Below are positions 7,921 to 17,497 of a DNA stretch of 64,000 bases, one piece after another (the first letter of the stretch is position 1; the number at the start of each line of letters is the position of its first letter). The position numbers and the translations under genes are program-made. The notes beneath the pieces were generated by a model. That model was not told the DNA's origin. It did no database searches and saw only the letters and a program-made list of their open reading frames with translations. Origin of the DNA: CAYYYG01 sp964591375 (GTDB lineage Bacteria > Patescibacteriota > Microgenomatia > UBA1406 > GWC2-37-13); contig CAZQAU010000001.1 in assembly GCA_964591375.1 (NCBI GenBank), positions 1 to 64,000 of the forward strand. The letters are read 5' to 3'.

Positions 7921-9018
7921 TCATTCCATATCATTTCCTACATAAGCTTTTATACATTGTTCACCATTTTCTTGGATGCCAGTTTCACTATAGGGCATGT
8001 CCATGGTGATATTTGGAGTGAGAAATACCATAGTATGGGCTCTCAGCTCAGCACACATATCAAACAAAAATTTTTGATACCATTCAGTGCATTCAATAAC
8101 AAATTGAGCAAGAGTCTCTTGGTTTTTTTGTAAGGTATCAAATTGATGGGTCATATTCAAATTTTTGCGGATGTCTTGGCAAATTACGAATTGCATGTAT
8201 TCAATCACTTCTCCTATCAGTTTGATACCGCTATTTGGGGTTCCAAACTGTACGGCCATGGCAAAAAGGGACTCCATGATTCTGATGCAAAGCTGTTTTC
8301 TGGGGAAGTGGTCTCCAAAAGTCTTGTTGAACGCAAACTTGGATAGAGTATACGCATTTGTTTGGACTGCGTGCTGATTGACGCCTTCAAAGACTTTGTA
8401 TTCGGGTTGGCAGATATTATAAAACATAGATTGAGAAGAAGTGTTTAGGGCATCAGAGAATGGAATCATGGCTTGAAATCTCCCAAACAAGCCAAAGAAC
8501 TTGCAGCACTTGATAGTTTGGAACTGTCCCCCTTCGTTTCTCATTTTGGTCATGCCAAAAGAAGCAATAAAATCAAATTTCTGGGTCAATATCATTTTGA
8601 GCATAGTGGTGACTTCTTCTACTATGGAGAGCTTGGGATTGGCTTTCTTTGCAATCAAATATTTTCCAATGAATCGTTCTGCTACAACGCTAAGACTGTT
8701 TTGCAAAATGTCTTGGCACATGTGCTTCACCACTTCTCTTACAAATTCGTCATTGATTTCTTTTTGTACATTGATCTCCTTTTCAATTCCTTGATCGACA
8801 GTATGGCTGTTTTTTTCATAGGTATCATAGTTATCTGCATAAAGGAGCTCTTTTTGATGGTTTTTGGTATCAATGAATCTTGTGCGACGATGATTGTTAT
8901 TGTGTTGGTAATAATCAGGATTATCATAATGCTTTTGCCTGTCACGCTTGGGATTGTATTGAGGCTTTCCTCTATATGGAACAAAATTTTGCTGTTTGGT
9001 ATAGTGTTTTGGAGCCAT
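7921..9018 (-). CDS. Basic-tailed helical protein, unknown
   Basis: This 365-residue protein starts at ATG (MAPKHYTKQQNF). The first 55 or so residues are basic and rich in Asn, His, Tyr and Arg (for example NNNHRRTRF), which looks like a disordered nucleic-acid-binding tail. The remainder (about 90-365) is predicted helical and contains hydrophobic stretches but no transmembrane segment. No family is recognised. It is divergent from the 2435-residue gene across a gap of 170 bases, which probably carries promoters for both. A nucleocapsid-associated or tegument-type role is possible but not shown. Confidence 0.6.
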   Translation of the reverse strand: MAPKHYTKQQNFVPYRGKPQYNPKRDRQKHYDNPDYYQHNNNHRRTRFIDTKNHQKELLYADNYDTYEKNSHTVDQGIEKEINVQKEINDEFVREVVKHMCQDILQNSLSVVAERFIGKYLIAKKANPKLSIVEEVTTMLKMILTQKFDFIASFGMTKMRNEGGQFQTIKCCKFFGLFGRFQAMIPFSDALNTSSQSMFYNICQPEYKVFEGVNQHAVQTNAYTLSKFAFNKTFGDHFPRKQLCIRIMESLFAMAVQFGTPNSGIKLIGEVIEYMQFVICQDIRKNLNMTHQFDTLQKNQETLAQFVIECTEWYQKFLFDMCAELRAHTMVFLTPNITMDMPYSETGIQENGEQCIKAYVGNDME

Positions 9019-9188
9019 AGTACAAAATCAACTTTTTTCTTGGAGTTTTTGTAGTGTGACGGATTCTATTTTTTGAATAAGTTTTTTCGGTTTTGACAAA
9101 AAATTTCCGAATTTTTATTTTTAATTTTTTTCGTAATCAAAAAGGCGCAAAAAAAACGTTTTTCAATAAATACAAAAATTGATTAAAA

Positions 9189-12100
9189 ATGACTTCACGC
9201 GGCGAAATTCACAAAACAATTGCAAAAAGCAAATCAGTACACAAGAAGAAAATGAAGGATTTGAAGTACTACTTGGACAAGGAGCGCTATGGGAAAAGAT
9301 GTTTGCAGATCCTGCAAAGAAATATGACATGGATGGATCCGAAGCTTTATGCAAAGGATAGCCAGGGAATCATAACCATTACTCAGAAGGAGTTGATGAG
9401 CATGGTTTCTGTAAAGGCTTTGGAATTGAGAACCACCAGTTCCATTGCAAGAACCAAGCGGACGAAGCAGGAGAACGAGAAAAAGAAAAAAATGCAGCAA
9501 ACAACTGAAGATGGAGACGGTGCAGTGTCCAACATCATTGCCATTCCAAATATGGACGTGCAGAGAAAGAGAGGGAGGCCTCCCAAGAACAGCGATACCT
9601 CGGTATCCAATCAGCAGAATGGGGTGTATTATGTTGGAAACATCACATTCAACGAGCAGAGGACTGTGCTTGAAGAATTTAGAAAGAAAGACGAGCCGGA
9701 AAAGAAACCTGCATCGAAACAAGGAGTTGAAGTGCCTGATGCAATAGTGCTTCTCCCTGTGCAAAAAGAAGATGATGTTGTAATTTTTAACAGCTCCAAG
9801 TCGATTGATAAGGAAGCAGAGATTCTAGCTACCAAGCCCGACGTTGCCCAATCGTTTAATAATGTGAACAACATGATTAAAGGGCGACAAGAGCACCGTA
9901 ATAACAGAAAGAAGAATAAGAATGCTTCTGAAGAGCCTCCTGCAGAGCCACAGATTATGATCACTTTTAATCCTATGGAGATTGAAAAGTTGACCAATTC
10001 AGGACAGCCTGAATTGAATTCTGTGGTTAGAAAGGTGGAAATATGTACGCCTGAAAGAGTCTTTGAAGAGGCAAAAACATCTGCTATTATTACAGATGGT
10101 GGTATTGATATAAGCAAGCCGATTGATGTCGAAGCGAAAGTGAAGACTATTGATATAAAGACCAAAGAAGACAAGCAAAATGTGACTGAGGAAGATGAGA
10201 TAGGCAAGTTGCTAGAAGATGTGGATACTTATTTATCCGATGAGGCAGATGAGGAAGAAAAGAAAAAGGAAGAAAGTGATGCAATGGATAGAGAAGAAGG
10301 TGCTGTTACAGAAGATGAGGAGGATGATGAAGGAGATGATAGAAGGAAAAGAGCAAAGTTTAGCAATGAAGTAAAGGAGAAAACGCCTGCAGATCCAGAT
10401 TATACAAGCCCTATTAGAGCGTTTTTGGAAAACGATATTAACACAACTTTGCCATGTTATGATGGGAAGACGGAGATTTTTTACGATGGACAGAAAGCTA
10501 CATGTGAGAGCAGAGAAGAAGAGGATAATCGAACGAGCAAGTCCAAGGAAATCATTCTTGCAGAAAAAGATGGCAAGAAAACGAATAGTCTTTTTACAAG
10601 TGCGCCTTCGAATGAGCAGATGCCTATGAGAAATCCATACTATCGAAACACAGTGGACAGTCTTTTGTTTGATTTTTTTATGAAGTATAATCTTACTTCG
10701 AAGAAAAAGAACGATGACAGTCCGAGTCACAACGAAGAATTGAAGAAGGCAGCCATTATGACGAAAATGAAGCACAGTTTGGAATTGATGCATTTGAAAC
10801 AGCCTGTTCCTGGCACAGGAGAGCGACCTTGTGTGAACAACGAAAATTGTATGGGAATGCACAAAGAGTTTGATGCGAATGCACGCTGTGTTTTGAAAGA
10901 GTATGTGTCTCCATTGAATATTTTGCGCCAGTATGTCAACAAAGCTGCTACGAATATGACTCCCAGAGGCCCATGCTATATGTGCTCTCATGCACAGGCA
11001 TCAGGTCTGCTGTGGAATGCAAAAGGAAGAGGAGGTTCTATCAAAAAAGATCAGATTATTACCACCATGGGATATGAAACAGGATGTGTTGGAGGATACA
11101 CTTTGAGTAGTTGTTTATTTCCAGGAGATGAATATTATGGCATTCAATCACCCATTGTGCCATTTCAAATTGATCATTACGAACCTGTAACAGAAACTGT
11201 AAATGGTCATAATATTAAGGGGTTTAGACCGACCTATCCCCTCTGTAAAATGGATGAACGAGTGTATTTTTTGAATGGGGATGGAGATGTCGTTCGCGAC
11301 CTTCACCCCGATATTTATAAGCAAGCTATTGAGCTTGGGTGCGAAAAGCACACCGCAATTTCTGCAGAAGATTTAGTAAGCTACAAAGAAGGAGGTATAT
11401 TTCAGACCTCTGTCAAAAATATTTCGTTGGAAAAATCTGCGCAAATGCAGTTGGCTCATGTGCCATTGCATATGAATTTGAGAGATTGCAAAAGCATTGA
11501 TATGCAGGTGAAGAAACAGGCCCTTTCAGGGCAGCCTGGCAAAAACCATACTCGAAATTCGGTTACGAGATCCAAAAAAATGATAAATAATAGAGATGGC
11601 AATACGTTATTGATTTCCTTGACGCATGGCAAAGTAGCCCATGTGGCATCAAATAAAATTAACGAATCCTCTTCAGAAAACGAGACAGGTAATAATATAG
11701 AGAAATGGAAGATGGATGTTTGTACAAGCATCTGGACAGGGGATAGAGAAATAAATATTTCGGCTGCCAAATTGGCACATAAAACAATTGGACAAAATCC
11801 GCCATGGCTGATGCCTGCTCCATGTGAAGATGAATGCATATACAATCCAGATGTTTTTATTATAGGAGATCCCAATAGATACATAACGCCAGTTTTGGTG
11901 AGACAAATGCTATGTGGGTACAAAGATATAAAGGGGTTTATACAAACCACAGAAGGCGACACTCTTGATGACATTGAGATATGTGGAAAAAAGATGCATT
12001 GGGCAAGTGATTTGCCTTCCAAAATAAGATATGATTTTGTTAAGGACGCCGAAACATATCTTGAAAAAATAAGGAAGTATATTACAAGGGAACATTCCAT

Positions 12101-15100
12101 ATTTCTTTCTTTCAGGGATATTGATATTTCAACGGACAAAGATACGCTAAAAAAAATATACGAACAACTTGAGATTTTGAATTTGCTTAGAGTGGGACAG
12201 GAAGAATTGATTCGAGTGATTTCCAAAGCCAAGAACGAGAATGAAATATTTGAATTGACTGAGGTGCCTTATCCATTATTATTTGACATAGGCGAAGTGT
12301 ATAAAGATATGAGAAAACGATATGAATTTAATATGAAATGCAGAAAGAAATTAATTAATGGCGGTATTGGAAATGTGGAGGAACTTTATGAAGAAAAAAT
12401 CCAACTTATGAAAGAAATCACTGAGTTGGTTTTACTAAAGACAAATGCAACGACAATTAATGACATAGAACACTTGCAAACAAATATTGAAATAAAGAAT
12501 CAAAAATTTAGTCATATCAAAGAAAGTTTGGATGAAGTAGATGATGTTATTTCGCAAGTATATGAAGCATGCAGAAACCCCTATTTGTTTATTATAAAGG
12601 CACATGCCAAGGACGTTTTGTTTGCTGCTGTATGGAATAATATTGATGCGGATAGCAAAGTAAAGAATGCCCAAAGCAACAATAATGATTGGACTGGATG
12701 GAAATATGGGTTTTTGGATGGGATCGAATCACTGATGTCAAGAGGAGGAAAGGGGAATTGGAATGCATGGAATTCACAAGCCAGTATGAATGTGAATGGA
12801 GAAGTGAACCAAAAACGAGTCTTTACAAAAGTAAACGGTCTTGACTCCAATAAACTGGATCCTTTATTCCAGCCTTTTATATTGGCTCCTATCAAACCCT
12901 TTGTATTTGATTCAAGTGTGAATCGGTGGAAAAATGAAATGCCTCATCAAAGAGTTTATACATATCTCAACAATTTGTACAGAAAACATAAAGACACTGT
13001 GGATAAAATAGAACAAAGTGTAATATATCAACAATTGTTGCCAGAGTTTCTCAATGGCGAATTTATAGATTGTCTTATAGATAAGTTACCACATGGGTTA
13101 GAAAATTATGGATATGTATGGTATCCCAAAAAAATGACTAGTTTTCAGGAGATGAGAGAACACAAGTATTATTGTACTCTTGTAGCAAGAGTGCAGCATT
13201 TGGATGATTTGCTTATGAGCGAAAACATCCCAATCAATATCAAAAAAGACATTGTAATTATGCAAGGGGCCCATTTCGGTTTGATTTCGTTTATGTGCGA
13301 ATCAAATAAATTTAGTGATGCAGAACTGAACGAATCTGCAAACGAGACTATGGATTTGGGATACGATATTTTGGACAGGCTACGCACTCTAAGAAACGAA
13401 CGCAATTCTAACGATTCTGTTTGCCTGAGAGAATTGCGGTATATTGATGTGTATATGCCTAATTATGCATGGTCGTTTCACCAAGGCGAACTGCCTGATT
13501 TGAAGCCGATGATTATGGAGCTTAGATATAATGGAAGCAAATTAACAAAATCCGATATATGCCATGATCCTGCCTACGATGAGCTTTTGGAATTGCTTGA
13601 CAAAACACTGGAGCTTCCAATGAAAGGGCGGCAGATGAACAAGCCTTTGTCTAAAGCGTGTCGCAATCACCCTATGATATTTGAATGCATGAAACGAATT
13701 TTTCATTGCTCTCTGGGAGCATATTATGATCATTCATGTGTGATTATGTCCTTTCCAGTACGATTGACACTGTATAGGGAATTTTGTTTTAAAAAAATGG
13801 ATCAGTTAGTGTTTTGTTCTTGGCTATATGGACATGAGACTTACGATCATGTGCTGCAGCAAATCAAAGAAGAAGACCATAATCACTTTACTAATACAGT
13901 GTTGAAGGAATATGTGCATTTTATGATTACGAAAATCCCTGGGCTTTGTAGTATGCTAGATAGTATGCATTATATGCCCGAAATAAGGCACAATGTTCGC
14001 ATAGGAATGGATGGCATTCGCCAGGTCATTAATGACTGTGCATATGGAGTTGGACGCCAAGACTTTAGATTTCACAAGAGATATATGTACTATGTGGGTA
14101 TGAGAATCAAAAACACTGAGAAAACTAAAAAACAAGACCCAAAAAACAAAAAAGAATCTCGAAAGGGTGGGTTATCTGCTTGTTTTTATCGTGTTGGCAA
14201 AAATGAAAATGTCATAGTTTCAGAATACACAAAAAGTGGGGAGAAAAAATCCACAGTGGAATCTGATACTTGGCAGTCTAGAAGCACAGACCCTGAGATG
14301 TTTTTCCAAGGATCTTTTCCTCTTACAGGAGAGGCAGAATTGGTAGATTATCAGTATAATAACTTATGGGAAAAAGTAGGGCGCTATGGACCATCTCGTT
14401 TATATCAAGACAAAAATTTGGATGTGTTGTCGAGACTTAATGTGCAGACGGCAAAGGAATTAAAAGATAGAATTAAAGCACTGAGACGCCACGAAGAAGT
14501 AATGCTTAAAAAACAAATGAGAACCATTGAAGAGCTTGCTCAAGAAAGAGCCACATTCAAATACGATTTTAGAAAGTATTTTAAAAAGCTTCATGGGTCT
14601 TACTGTATTGGTAAATTTATTGTTTCCGAAAACAAATGCCCTTGTCCAGAATGTGTAAATGATGACCCTCAGGTCAAATATGATGAATATCAAAAAAGTT
14701 ATTTGTCGAATGAAATAGGCTTGCTGCATTTTTCGTATCCAGTAATGGATATTGTGGAAAATATGTGTTTCTGGGCCATCGCGGGACCAAATCATCAATT
14801 TCAGTGGAGGAAGAAAGGAGTATTGCTGTGCCAATACATTACTGCATTTTGTCCTATGATAGACAACACAAACGAAAACAATGAAGCGTTCCAGGTTGCA
14901 AAGGAAAAAATCACAGATGATGAGCTGAGTATGATTGGCAATCAGGCCTTGATACTTGGGGACAATGCCGAAATCACATTTGACTGGATGGTGAAAAAGC
15001 CATTGTATTTTACAGATGCAGTTATGGATTTGCTGACTATGGCCGTAAACCAATTTATTGGAGATTCATACACCATTGACATATTGAATGCATTTTATGC

Positions 15101-16496
15101 AATTGCCGATATAAATCCGAGAGCATACCATTTGCTAAAGTATTATTTTATGATTGCTTGTCGCAATAGAGTTATTAGAAAGTTTAGGCTGTCGTTTAAC
15201 TCCATAATTAAAATATGTGAGGCATTACAGAAAAAAACAAAGGCTATGGGAATTAATGAGAAAATCCCATCTCATTTATTCAATGCATTATTTTGCGAAG
15301 AGCACGGTTGTATTAAACGTGAGCCCACAGATTTTTCAAGCAAGGCAGTAAACTCGATAGGAGATCCCAATACCCGTATAGACTTGGCAACTGGGAAGAA
15401 ATATTGTAAGAAGCCTGATAACAAAGAGCCAGGAGTGATGGCCAAATATTGCAATGACAAAAAGGTGTCAAAATTGCTGCAGCCAAAGACTATTTCGGAT
15501 ACCATGGAAGTTGCCATTAGTTCTGTAATGGACCTAACAAATTTATATGATGACGAAGAAGAAGTGGAAAAGAAACCAATCAATCTAGCAGAACAATATG
15601 AAAAGATCATGGCTGGAATGAAAAAGAAGAATCCTACCAAGACAAGCAGCGACAATACCGCTTCTGCAGCATTCTTTAGCAATGTGATAGACAAATTGGA
15701 TTTGGATTGTGATGCCAATCACGAAAATCAGGCCAACAAAAAATCCAAGAAAGTTCAGACAGAAAAGAAAACACCTGGGAAACGAGGCAGAAAAAAGAAA
15801 GAGGATACTTTAGAAAATGGAGAGTCCCCTAAATGGGCAAAATTTAGAGTGGAACTCCAACAACAAATTGATGAAAGATGTGCCAAAACCCCTCTTAGAG
15901 ACATTAATTTATTTTACGATATGCTTGTTTTGTATGACAAGTCCATACGGCTTTGTGAAGTGTGTGCGTCTGTATGTTTTGTCACCAAAGACAAATTCAC
16001 CGAGTTTGGGTTTTGTTGTGGTGTGTGCACTAGAAAGATTCGGTTAAATATGCCTAGGAATATTTCGGCTTACCTGGGATTCAGGTGTGCAGCATGCAAT
16101 CCAAAGATTTTGTACAGGTGTAACAATGTGGCTAGATATGTATTGTACGATGACACATGTGTTTTGATACGAAGATTTAGATATGTGTATCTTTGTGCAA
16201 ATCACGATAAGAAAAACATTGGCAAATATCCCTGTTTGATGTCATTGACAAATGTTTTGTCCTATGCGATTGGGAATTTGGTTTGTGTGCGAACCAAAAA
16301 AGGAGTTATTCTTGTAGAAAACAAATACAAAGAAAACAAGATGGATCAAAAGATGGCAAACAATCAAAACAAACCAACCGAATCGGGTACCACAAACAGT
16401 ATGGCAGATAGTTCAGATGAATATCGCAAAAAGGAAAGGACAATTATGTCTGCGATAAATCAGGTCAATATTCCAATGGAATGGTATTGGGATTAA
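9189..16496 (+). CDS. Giant nuclear-type protein with AT-hooks and zinc-finger-like clusters, unknown
   Basis: This 2435-residue protein is the largest in the window. In order: a basic N-terminus; an AT-hook RKRGRPPKN at about 123-132; an acidic low-complexity tract at about 350-390 rich in Asp and Glu; a cysteine cluster at about 547-600 (CVNNENCMG, then RGPCYMCSH); long helical regions; a CPCPECV knuckle near 1816; a second AT-hook-like GKRGRKKKED near 2196; and a C-terminal cluster at about 2255-2310 with paired CxxC motifs (LCEVCASVC, CCGVC, CAACN). AT-hooks bind the minor groove of AT-rich DNA, which fits this genome. A DNA-organising, replication or transcription role is inferred. I do not recognise a named family. 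Confidence 0.75.
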   Translation: MTSRGEIHKTIAKSKSVHKKKMKDLKYYLDKERYGKRCLQILQRNMTWMDPKLYAKDSQGIITITQKELMSMVSVKALELRTTSSIARTKRTKQENEKKKKMQQTTEDGDGAVSNIIAIPNMDVQRKRGRPPKNSDTSVSNQQNGVYYVGNITFNEQRTVLEEFRKKDEPEKKPASKQGVEVPDAIVLLPVQKEDDVVIFNSSKSIDKEAEILATKPDVAQSFNNVNNMIKGRQEHRNNRKKNKNASEEPPAEPQIMITFNPMEIEKLTNSGQPELNSVVRKVEICTPERVFEEAKTSAIITDGGIDISKPIDVEAKVKTIDIKTKEDKQNVTEEDEIGKLLEDVDTYLSDEADEEEKKKEESDAMDREEGAVTEDEEDDEGDDRRKRAKFSNEVKEKTPADPDYTSPIRAFLENDINTTLPCYDGKTEIFYDGQKATCESREEEDNRTSKSKEIILAEKDGKKTNSLFTSAPSNEQMPMRNPYYRNTVDSLLFDFFMKYNLTSKKKNDDSPSHNEELKKAAIMTKMKHSLELMHLKQPVPGTGERPCVNNENCMGMHKEFDANARCVLKEYVSPLNILRQYVNKAATNMTPRGPCYMCSHAQASGLLWNAKGRGGSIKKDQIITTMGYETGCVGGYTLSSCLFPGDEYYGIQSPIVPFQIDHYEPVTETVNGHNIKGFRPTYPLCKMDERVYFLNGDGDVVRDLHPDIYKQAIELGCEKHTAISAEDLVSYKEGGIFQTSVKNISLEKSAQMQLAHVPLHMNLRDCKSIDMQVKKQALSGQPGKNHTRNSVTRSKKMINNRDGNTLLISLTHGKVAHVASNKINESSSENETGNNIEKWKMDVCTSIWTGDREINISAAKLAHKTIGQNPPWLMPAPCEDECIYNPDVFIIGDPNRYITPVLVRQMLCGYKDIKGFIQTTEGDTLDDIEICGKKMHWASDLPSKIRYDFVKDAETYLEKIRKYITREHSIFLSFRDIDISTDKDTLKKIYEQLEILNLLRVGQEELIRVISKAKNENEIFELTEVPYPLLFDIGEVYKDMRKRYEFNMKCRKKLINGGIGNVEELYEEKIQLMKEITELVLLKTNATTINDIEHLQTNIEIKNQKFSHIKESLDEVDDVISQVYEACRNPYLFIIKAHAKDVLFAAVWNNIDADSKVKNAQSNNNDWTGWKYGFLDGIESLMSRGGKGNWNAWNSQASMNVNGEVNQKRVFTKVNGLDSNKLDPLFQPFILAPIKPFVFDSSVNRWKNEMPHQRVYTYLNNLYRKHKDTVDKIEQSVIYQQLLPEFLNGEFIDCLIDKLPHGLENYGYVWYPKKMTSFQEMREHKYYCTLVARVQHLDDLLMSENIPINIKKDIVIMQGAHFGLISFMCESNKFSDAELNESANETMDLGYDILDRLRTLRNERNSNDSVCLRELRYIDVYMPNYAWSFHQGELPDLKPMIMELRYNGSKLTKSDICHDPAYDELLELLDKTLELPMKGRQMNKPLSKACRNHPMIFECMKRIFHCSLGAYYDHSCVIMSFPVRLTLYREFCFKKMDQLVFCSWLYGHETYDHVLQQIKEEDHNHFTNTVLKEYVHFMITKIPGLCSMLDSMHYMPEIRHNVRIGMDGIRQVINDCAYGVGRQDFRFHKRYMYYVGMRIKNTEKTKKQDPKNKKESRKGGLSACFYRVGKNENVIVSEYTKSGEKKSTVESDTWQSRSTDPEMFFQGSFPLTGEAELVDYQYNNLWEKVGRYGPSRLYQDKNLDVLSRLNVQTAKELKDRIKALRRHEEVMLKKQMRTIEELAQERATFKYDFRKYFKKLHGSYCIGKFIVSENKCPCPECVNDDPQVKYDEYQKSYLSNEIGLLHFSYPVMDIVENMCFWAIAGPNHQFQWRKKGVLLCQYITAFCPMIDNTNENNEAFQVAKEKITDDELSMIGNQALILGDNAEITFDWMVKKPLYFTDAVMDLLTMAVNQFIGDSYTIDILNAFYAIADINPRAYHLLKYYFMIACRNRVIRKFRLSFNSIIKICEALQKKTKAMGINEKIPSHLFNALFCEEHGCIKREPTDFSSKAVNSIGDPNTRIDLATGKKYCKKPDNKEPGVMAKYCNDKKVSKLLQPKTISDTMEVAISSVMDLTNLYDDEEEVEKKPINLAEQYEKIMAGMKKKNPTKTSSDNTASAAFFSNVIDKLDLDCDANHENQANKKSKKVQTEKKTPGKRGRKKKEDTLENGESPKWAKFRVELQQQIDERCAKTPLRDINLFYDMLVLYDKSIRLCEVCASVCFVTKDKFTEFGFCCGVCTRKIRLNMPRNISAYLGFRCAACNPKILYRCNNVARYVLYDDTCVLIRRFRYVYLCANHDKKNIGKYPCLMSLTNVLSYAIGNLVCVRTKKGVILVENKYKENKMDQKMANNQNKPTESGTTNSMADSSDEYRKKERTIMSAINQVNIPMEWYWD

Positions 16497-16618
16497 TTTG
16501 TTATTTTTTCAAAAATGGGTTTTGTTTATTGTATTGTGTTTTTAAATCTGTATAAAAATTTGTGTTGCAAAATAAACAAGAGTGTTATTAAGAAAAGAGT
16601 TTTTTGCAAACACCCCCA

Positions 16619-17107
16619 ATGGCATTGGTTCGCAGGCATTTGGCAAATGAATATTATTCAAAAAAGGACGAGGATTTTTACAAGGCATTGGAATTTTGTT
16701 TAAATAAAGCACTTAAAAAAGATGTACATGTATGGTTAGAAGTTTTAAATCATACAACTACAGAAGCAAGCATAAAAGAAAATGAGCAGCCATCAACATG
16801 GATGATGATATACTGGTTGCTTTCCCATTACAAAGACAAAGAGTATAGCAACTTGTTTTCAAAGGAAATGATAGAAATAATTGATTTTTACGATGCCGCA
16901 GGAGATGACCAGTTTAAATTAAAGGAATCTGATGCAATTAGATATTTTTGCCCAGATATAAAAGAAAAAGAAGAGGAAGAACAAAAACAAATAGAAGATT
17001 ATGAAGTGGTCAACAAAACATGGAAAGAAACAATAATTTCAATGTTTTACACGTTTTGCTGCTGCAAAGAAGCCAAGTTATACAATCGATTAAAGCTCGA
17101 TAATTAA
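16619..17107 (+). CDS. Small helical protein with acidic and cysteine-rich tail, unknown
   Basis: This 162-residue protein starts at the ATG of MALVRRHLANEYY; the upstream in-frame TTG is less likely. It is mostly helical, has an acidic stretch KEKEEEEQKQIED near residue 118 and a CCC triplet near the C-terminus that could be lipidated or bind metal. Its stop codon overlaps the stop of the next, convergent gene within TTAA (17104-17107). No family is recognised. Confidence 0.55.
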   Translation: MALVRRHLANEYYSKKDEDFYKALEFCLNKALKKDVHVWLEVLNHTTTEASIKENEQPSTWMMIYWLLSHYKDKEYSNLFSKEMIEIIDFYDAAGDDQFKLKESDAIRYFCPDIKEKEEEEQKQIEDYEVVNKTWKETIISMFYTFCCCKEAKLYNRLKLDN

Positions 17108-17439
17108 ATGTGTTTGTGTTCCTTTAGTAAAATATCGTTCAATTTGTTGCTTTGGATTTTGTCTTTGTATAAACGCATTGTAAGTCTGGAAACATAGATT
17201 TTGTAAATTACGAAAATAATCACTGCAATCATAAATGTAAGCTGCACAGTTGGCATAATTATGGCCATGATAGACAAGCCCCCGGCCGGGGCTTGCTGTT
17301 CTTTTTTTATATCCTCGTCCGTGATAAATAATTTCCCGTGCTTTTCGTAGTTTGTGCCAAGATTGTAATAGATGTTGTAAAATGAATATAATATAAATAG
17401 AGTAAATATAATTATACTAATAGCTCTGCTAAGAGTCAT
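17104..17439 (-). CDS. Small two-pass membrane protein, unknown
   Basis: This 111-residue protein has hydrophobic helices at about 4-24 and 56-83, a hydrophilic loop between them, and a basic C-terminal tail (RLYKDKIQSNKLND). It lies upstream of the 3' end of the convergent 162-residue gene, sharing the bases of their stop codons. A virion-membrane or host-membrane location is likely; family unknown. Confidence 0.6.
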   Translation of the reverse strand: MTLSRAISIIIFTLFILYSFYNIYYNLGTNYEKHGKLFITDEDIKKEQQAPAGGLSIMAIIMPTVQLTFMIAVIIFVIYKIYVSRLTMRLYKDKIQSNKLNDILLKEHKHI

Positions 17440-17497
17440 TTCGAAAAAAAATGTTTACTAACTATACATAAAGTACAAAATTATATAAATACATTTT

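Noticed and set aside
10233..10991. 252-codon open frame antisense to the 2435-residue gene
   Set aside because: It lies fully inside a well-supported gene, and its hydrophobic, Ile/Phe/Ser-rich sequence is what the opposite strand of an AT-rich gene gives.
11456..12232. 258-codon open frame antisense to the 2435-residue gene
   Set aside because: Same reason: no motif, antisense composition, complete overlap.
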